The notes beneath the pieces are model-generated. The model was given only the letters and a program-made list of their open reading frames with translations. It was not told the origin of the DNA and did not search any database. A stretch of DNA of 34,262 bases, from NCBI GenBank assembly GCA_903899375.1, contig CAIUIT010000065.1:1-34262 (forward strand), given 5' to 3'. Positions 31,687 to 34,262 of the stretch are shown here, one piece after another. Source of the DNA: an uncultured Actinomycetes bacterium. Its GTDB lineage: Bacteria > Actinomycetota > Actinomycetes > Nanopelagicales > Nanopelagicaceae. Both the position numbers and the translations under genes were made by a program. How positions within the stretch are numbered: position 1 is the stretch's first letter; the number at the start of each line of letters is the position of its first letter.

Positions 31687-32019
31687 ATGCGAAGTTGGGG
31701 TTATATGGCGATGCTCCTCTTCACCATCGCCGGCTCTTTCTGGCTCGAAATCTTTCTTAAAGTCGCCGTCCTGCGTCGCGTGCGCCGTTTAGTCTTAAGC
31801 ATTCTGCCTATTGCCCTTCTCTTTGTGAGTTGGGATGCTTATGCAATCTCGCGGCATCACTGGCACTTTGATCTGACGCAGATTCTGCAGATATATGGGC
31901 CTTTTAATATTCCGATCGAGGAATACCTCTTCTTTATCATCGTCCCGATTGCCGCCATCATGACGCTGGAAGCAGTACGCAAGCGCCGCCCCCATTGGAT
32001 GATTGGGGATGAATCGTGA
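31687..32019 (+). CDS. crtYc: Lycopene cyclase domain protein, C subunit type
   Basis: A 110-residue membrane protein of the actinobacterial lycopene-cyclase domain family, one half of the heterodimer. It has three hydrophobic spans and the hallmark PIEEYLFFIIVP (Pro-x-Glu-Glu). With CrtYd it should close the end rings of lycopene to give beta- or epsilon-ring carotenoids at the membrane. It overlaps crtYd by 4 nt (GTGA). No crtE, crtB or crtI is in the window, so precursor genes must be elsewhere. An internal ATG at residue 7 (MAMLLF) could also be the start. Confidence 0.88.
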   Translation: MRSWGYMAMLLFTIAGSFWLEIFLKVAVLRRVRRLVLSILPIALLFVSWDAYAISRHHWHFDLTQILQIYGPFNIPIEEYLFFIIVPIAAIMTLEAVRKRRPHWMIGDES

Positions 32020-32324
32020 CCTATACCCAGATCGCACTCTTTGCAGTGGCCTGTGCCGCTGCGCTCGATCTCTATGTTATTCAAACCAAATTATTACTTC
32101 GGAGAGCTTTCTGGACTTCGTACGCGATCATCCTGCCCTTTCAATTGTTGACTAATTGGTGGCTCACTTCGCGCAATATCGTCATGTACGACAAGGGCCA
32201 GATCATGGGTGAACGCTTGGCCAGCGCACCGCTGGAAGATCTCGCCTTCGGTTTTGCGCTCATTCTGGGGGTTCTCTCGCTCTGGGTCTTCTGGGGCAGG
32301 CGTGGGATTGGTCGCGCTAAATAA
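32016..32324 (+). CDS. crtYd: Lycopene cyclase domain protein, D subunit type
   Basis: A 102-residue partner of CrtYc. It carries the second-half motif APLEDLAFGFAL (Pro-Leu-Glu-Asp) and ends in GRRGIGRAK, with about three spans. Its GTG start sits in the crtYc stop (GTGA), so the two are made in equal amounts. The split architecture is typical of actinobacteria; fungi and some archaea have the fused form. Confidence 0.88.
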   Translation: MTYTQIALFAVACAAALDLYVIQTKLLLRRAFWTSYAIILPFQLLTNWWLTSRNIVMYDKGQIMGERLASAPLEDLAFGFALILGVLSLWVFWGRRGIGRAK

Positions 32325-32327
32325 TCG

Positions 32328-32333
32328 TAGAAT
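32328..32333 (+). promoter_or_regulatory. trhO: -10-like box for leaderless trhO
   Basis: TAGAAT lies 6 nt before the trhO ATG, and there is no Shine-Dalgarno sequence in the 15-bp gap after crtYd. That spacing would place transcription start at or next to the A of the ATG. No good -35 is visible. Confidence 0.45.
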
Positions 32334-32339
32334 TACCGC

Positions 32340-33245
32340 ATGGAACTCCAGAAGGTCATCTTGTATTACGGCTTCGCGCCGCTACATGACCCCGAGGCGA
32401 TTCGCTTATGGCAGACCAGACTTGCGCAAGATCTCAACCTCAAGGGTCGCGTCTTAATATCTAAGCACGGGATCAATGGAACTCTCGGCGGCAATATGTC
32501 TGACCTCAAGAAATATGTGAGCGCCACCAAGAAATACTCTGGTTTTAAGAGGATTGATTTCAAGTGGTCCCAAGGTACCGGCGCCGATTTCCCACGCCTT
32601 TCCATCAAGGTAAAAGAAGAGCTTGTTGATTTCGGTTCCCATCTTGATGTCAAAGTAAATGAGAAGGGCGTCGTCAACGGCGGAAAGCACCTGAAGCCTT
32701 ATGAAGTTAACAAGTTGGTAGAAGAGCGCGGCGATGACGTACTGTTCTTCGATGGCCGCAATGGCTATGAAGCGAAGATCGGCAAGTTTAAGAATGCGAT
32801 CGTTCCTGACGTCAAGCATACCCGCGAGTTTGTTGCTGAAATCGAATCCGGCAAGTACGACCACTTGAAAGATAAGCCGATCGTTACTTATTGCACGGGG
32901 GGAATTCGCTGTGAAATTTTATCTACCGTCTTTGTAGAACGCGGATTTAAAGAGGTTTATCAGATAGAAGGCGGCATCGTGCGCTATGCGCAGAAATATG
33001 GCGATGACGAACTCTGGCAGGGTTCGCTCTATACATTTGATGCGCGCATGACTTTGGATTTCTCGGATCACACCCCAGTGTTGGGTGAATGTGAAAAGTG
33101 TGGTGAGGCTACTAAACAGTTCTACAACTGCGCCAAGCTTTCATGTCATTCTTTATATCTCTTGTGCCATTCATGCGGTACTGATATTTCCAACAGAGCA
33201 TGCACGCATCAATACAGTCCCAGTGATGCCGAAATGGTTGGGTAA
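32340..33245 (+). CDS. trhO: tRNA uridine(34) hydroxylase, rhodanese-related (TrhO/YceA)
   Basis: A 301-residue TrhO (formerly UPF0176/YceA) protein. The N-terminal acylphosphatase-like part (about 1-90: YYGFAPLHDPEA, LISKHGINGTLGG) is followed by a rhodanese domain with YCTGGIRCEI (Cys185 catalytic, Cys191). A Cys-rich C-terminal zinc region comes last (CEKCGE, NCAKLSCHSLYLLCHSC). It should hydroxylate U34 of tRNA using O2 and help form cmo5U/mcmo5U modifications. Its TAA abuts the stop of the next, opposite gene (TAATTA). Confidence 0.92.
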   Translation: MELQKVILYYGFAPLHDPEAIRLWQTRLAQDLNLKGRVLISKHGINGTLGGNMSDLKKYVSATKKYSGFKRIDFKWSQGTGADFPRLSIKVKEELVDFGSHLDVKVNEKGVVNGGKHLKPYEVNKLVEERGDDVLFFDGRNGYEAKIGKFKNAIVPDVKHTREFVAEIESGKYDHLKDKPIVTYCTGGIRCEILSTVFVERGFKEVYQIEGGIVRYAQKYGDDELWQGSLYTFDARMTLDFSDHTPVLGECEKCGEATKQFYNCAKLSCHSLYLLCHSCGTDISNRACTHQYSPSDAEMVG

Positions 33246-33641
33246 TTACTTCCCGATAGCTGCTAGCGCTACTTTGTAATTCTTTTGTGCTGTTACAACT
33301 GCTTGCTTGTACGCCGTGATAATTCCCTTGCCTGCTTCTTTGTAAACCGCGCGCGCTGCCTGCACCGTGGCCTTGTCTTTACCCTCTGATTGCATCAGGG
33401 TTGCATTGGCATCCGCAAAAGCTAAATCTCGACCGTTCTGGGCGCTTAGAAGTGCCGCGCGATATGTGGCGCGAGCAGCCTTTCGCGCAGCGCTGTTTAC
33501 TGCGGATGTAGTCCTAGGTGGAGCTGTGACTACCGCCGTACCAGCAGAAGCTGCCAATGCAGATGGAGCAATGGTAGGTAAGTAGGGTGGTGAAAAACTT
33601 AAGGCAGAAGCCACACCAAGGACGACCAACAACCGTTTCAT
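33246..33641 (-). CDS. Small secreted alanine-rich protein, unknown
   Basis: A 131-residue protein. Residues 1-30 are a signal peptide (MKRLLVVLGVASALSF core, cleavage near ALA-AS). The mature part is Ala/Lys/Arg-rich and predicted helical, with repeated AxxAxxAxYRAAL-like heptads (RKAARATYRAAL, QAARAVYKEAGKGI, YKQAVVTAQKNYKVAL). This hints at a coiled coil. I start at the ATG at 33641, with AAGGAGG 13 nt upstream; the longer ORF to 33932 is an extension without a signal. It is convergent with trhO, with zero gap. Function unknown. Confidence 0.7.
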   Translation of the reverse strand: MKRLLVVLGVASALSFSPPYLPTIAPSALAASAGTAVVTAPPRTTSAVNSAARKAARATYRAALLSAQNGRDLAFADANATLMQSEGKDKATVQAARAVYKEAGKGIITAYKQAVVTAQKNYKVALAAIGK

Positions 33642-33692
33642 ACAATGAATTATCCTCCTTATTTGCAGAAGGCGTACCACTATTATCGTGAG

Positions 33693-34262
33693 ATGAAGTT
33701 CGGGCGCGGCTTTGTCGTTGTGATCACCTCTGCCTGCCTCTTGGTAACTTCCGAGATTCCAATTTCTCACGCGCTCATTCCCAAGGCGACCATCGTGCAA
33801 ATAAAGGTAAACAGTCCAGAGAAAGATTTCCCAATCCGCAGCGTCTACGTTTTGACGCCTGCCGTCCCCGCAGATCAAGTTCCTCTCTTGCCTGTGGTTT
33901 ATATGTTGCACGGTTGGCCCGGAACTCCTCAAGGGTTAATGGCTGGAGTGCAGGCTCCTCTAGCATCGGCATTCGCAAAAGGCGCTGCGCCCTTTATCGC
34001 GGTCTTTCCCGACGGAAATGCCACAACACATTCAGATTCCGAGTGGGCCGATTCATATGATGAACGAGCAATGATTGAAACCTGGCTCACCACACGCGTC
34101 ATTCAAACGATCGAAGCGGGAAATATTCGCAACCGCAACGATCGCGCAATCATGGGATTTTCCATGGGCGGCTATGGCGCTGCAATTATCGGGTTGCACC
34201 ACCCCGAACTCTTTGGCCAAATTGTCACGCTCGCGGGTTACTTCGTGATCGATGACCTAACA
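33693..34262 (+). CDS. Secreted esterase of the esterase-D/antigen-85 type (5' part; 3' end cut)
   Basis: 190 residues of an alpha/beta-hydrolase before the window ends. The signal peptide MKFGRGFVVVITSACLLV is followed by a hydrolase core. VVYMLHGWPG provides the oxyanion-hole loop, AVFPDG a family turn and GFSMGGYGA the nucleophile elbow with the catalytic Ser; the acid and His lie beyond the window. It resembles the esterase family (PF00756: esterase D, antigen 85). An ATG at 33645 is in frame but would cover the opposite gene's ribosome site and leave no promoter room, so 33693 is preferred. Substrate unknown. Confidence 0.8.
   Translation, partial: MKFGRGFVVVITSACLLVTSEIPISHALIPKATIVQIKVNSPEKDFPIRSVYVLTPAVPADQVPLLPVVYMLHGWPGTPQGLMAGVQAPLASAFAKGAAPFIAVFPDGNATTHSDSEWADSYDERAMIETWLTTRVIQTIEAGNIRNRNDRAIMGFSMGGYGAAIIGLHHPELFGQIVTLAGYFVIDDLT

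Noticed and set aside
33642-33932. 97-residue extension of the minus-strand secreted protein
   Set aside because: A clear signal peptide and an AAGGAGG site mark 33641 as the start; the extension is antisense to the esterase.

Overview
The window looks like chromosomal DNA of an actinobacterium of moderate, not high, GC content. Supporting signs are the split heterodimeric lycopene cyclase (CrtYc/CrtYd), a polyphosphate-glucokinase-type ROK kinase, an alditol oxidase very close to Streptomyces AldO, DUF4236/DUF805 proteins, frequent GTG starts and several genes with a -10-like box 6-9 nt before the start codon (leaderless style). A freshwater lineage such as the Nanopelagicales would fit, but this is inference. 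Gene density is very high, many genes overlap by 4 or 8 nt, and no tRNA, rRNA, IS element or CRISPR array was seen.

Region 1 (1-17305, almost all on the minus strand) is a nitrogen- and purine-scavenging island. Read in the direction of transcription it has a PucR-family regulator, creatinase, an NCS1 permease and creatininase. Then come a lone plus-strand NTF2-like gene, a second NCS1 permease, a cyclase-family hydrolase and an agmatinase-family ureohydrolase. These are followed by a methylthioinosine-phosphorylase-like enzyme, an MTA/SAH deaminase, a DUF985 cupin, an SDR, a complete BMP-type nucleoside ABC transporter (binding protein, two permeases, ATPase) and a truncated zinc alcohol dehydrogenase. 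The expected flow is creatinine to creatine to sarcosine plus urea; a guanidino compound to an amine plus urea; and methylthioadenosine to methylthioinosine to hypoxanthine plus methylthioribose-1-phosphate. Urease and sarcosine-oxidising enzymes are not in the window.

Region 2 (17420-19762) holds a UbiA-type prenyltransferase, two small membrane proteins (DUF805, DUF4236) and a VapBC toxin-antitoxin pair. The vapB promoter carries three direct repeats at an exact 19-bp pitch.

Region 3 (19762-24125) is a four-gene 2-oxoacid (probably pyruvate):ferredoxin oxidoreductase operon, porG-porA-porB. Its last gene fuses a GltD-like NAD(P)H/FAD oxidoreductase to a two-cluster ferredoxin.

Region 4 (24251-31638, minus) is a tightly packed run: a DUF1295 membrane protein, a small unknown membrane protein, alditol oxidase, a MalY/PatB C-S lyase, a class III aminotransferase, a polyphosphate-glucokinase-like kinase, an NhaA antiporter and a small secreted Cys-containing protein. 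Region 5 (31687-34262) has plus-strand crtYc, crtYd and trhO, a small secreted protein on the minus strand, and the start of a secreted esterase running off the end.
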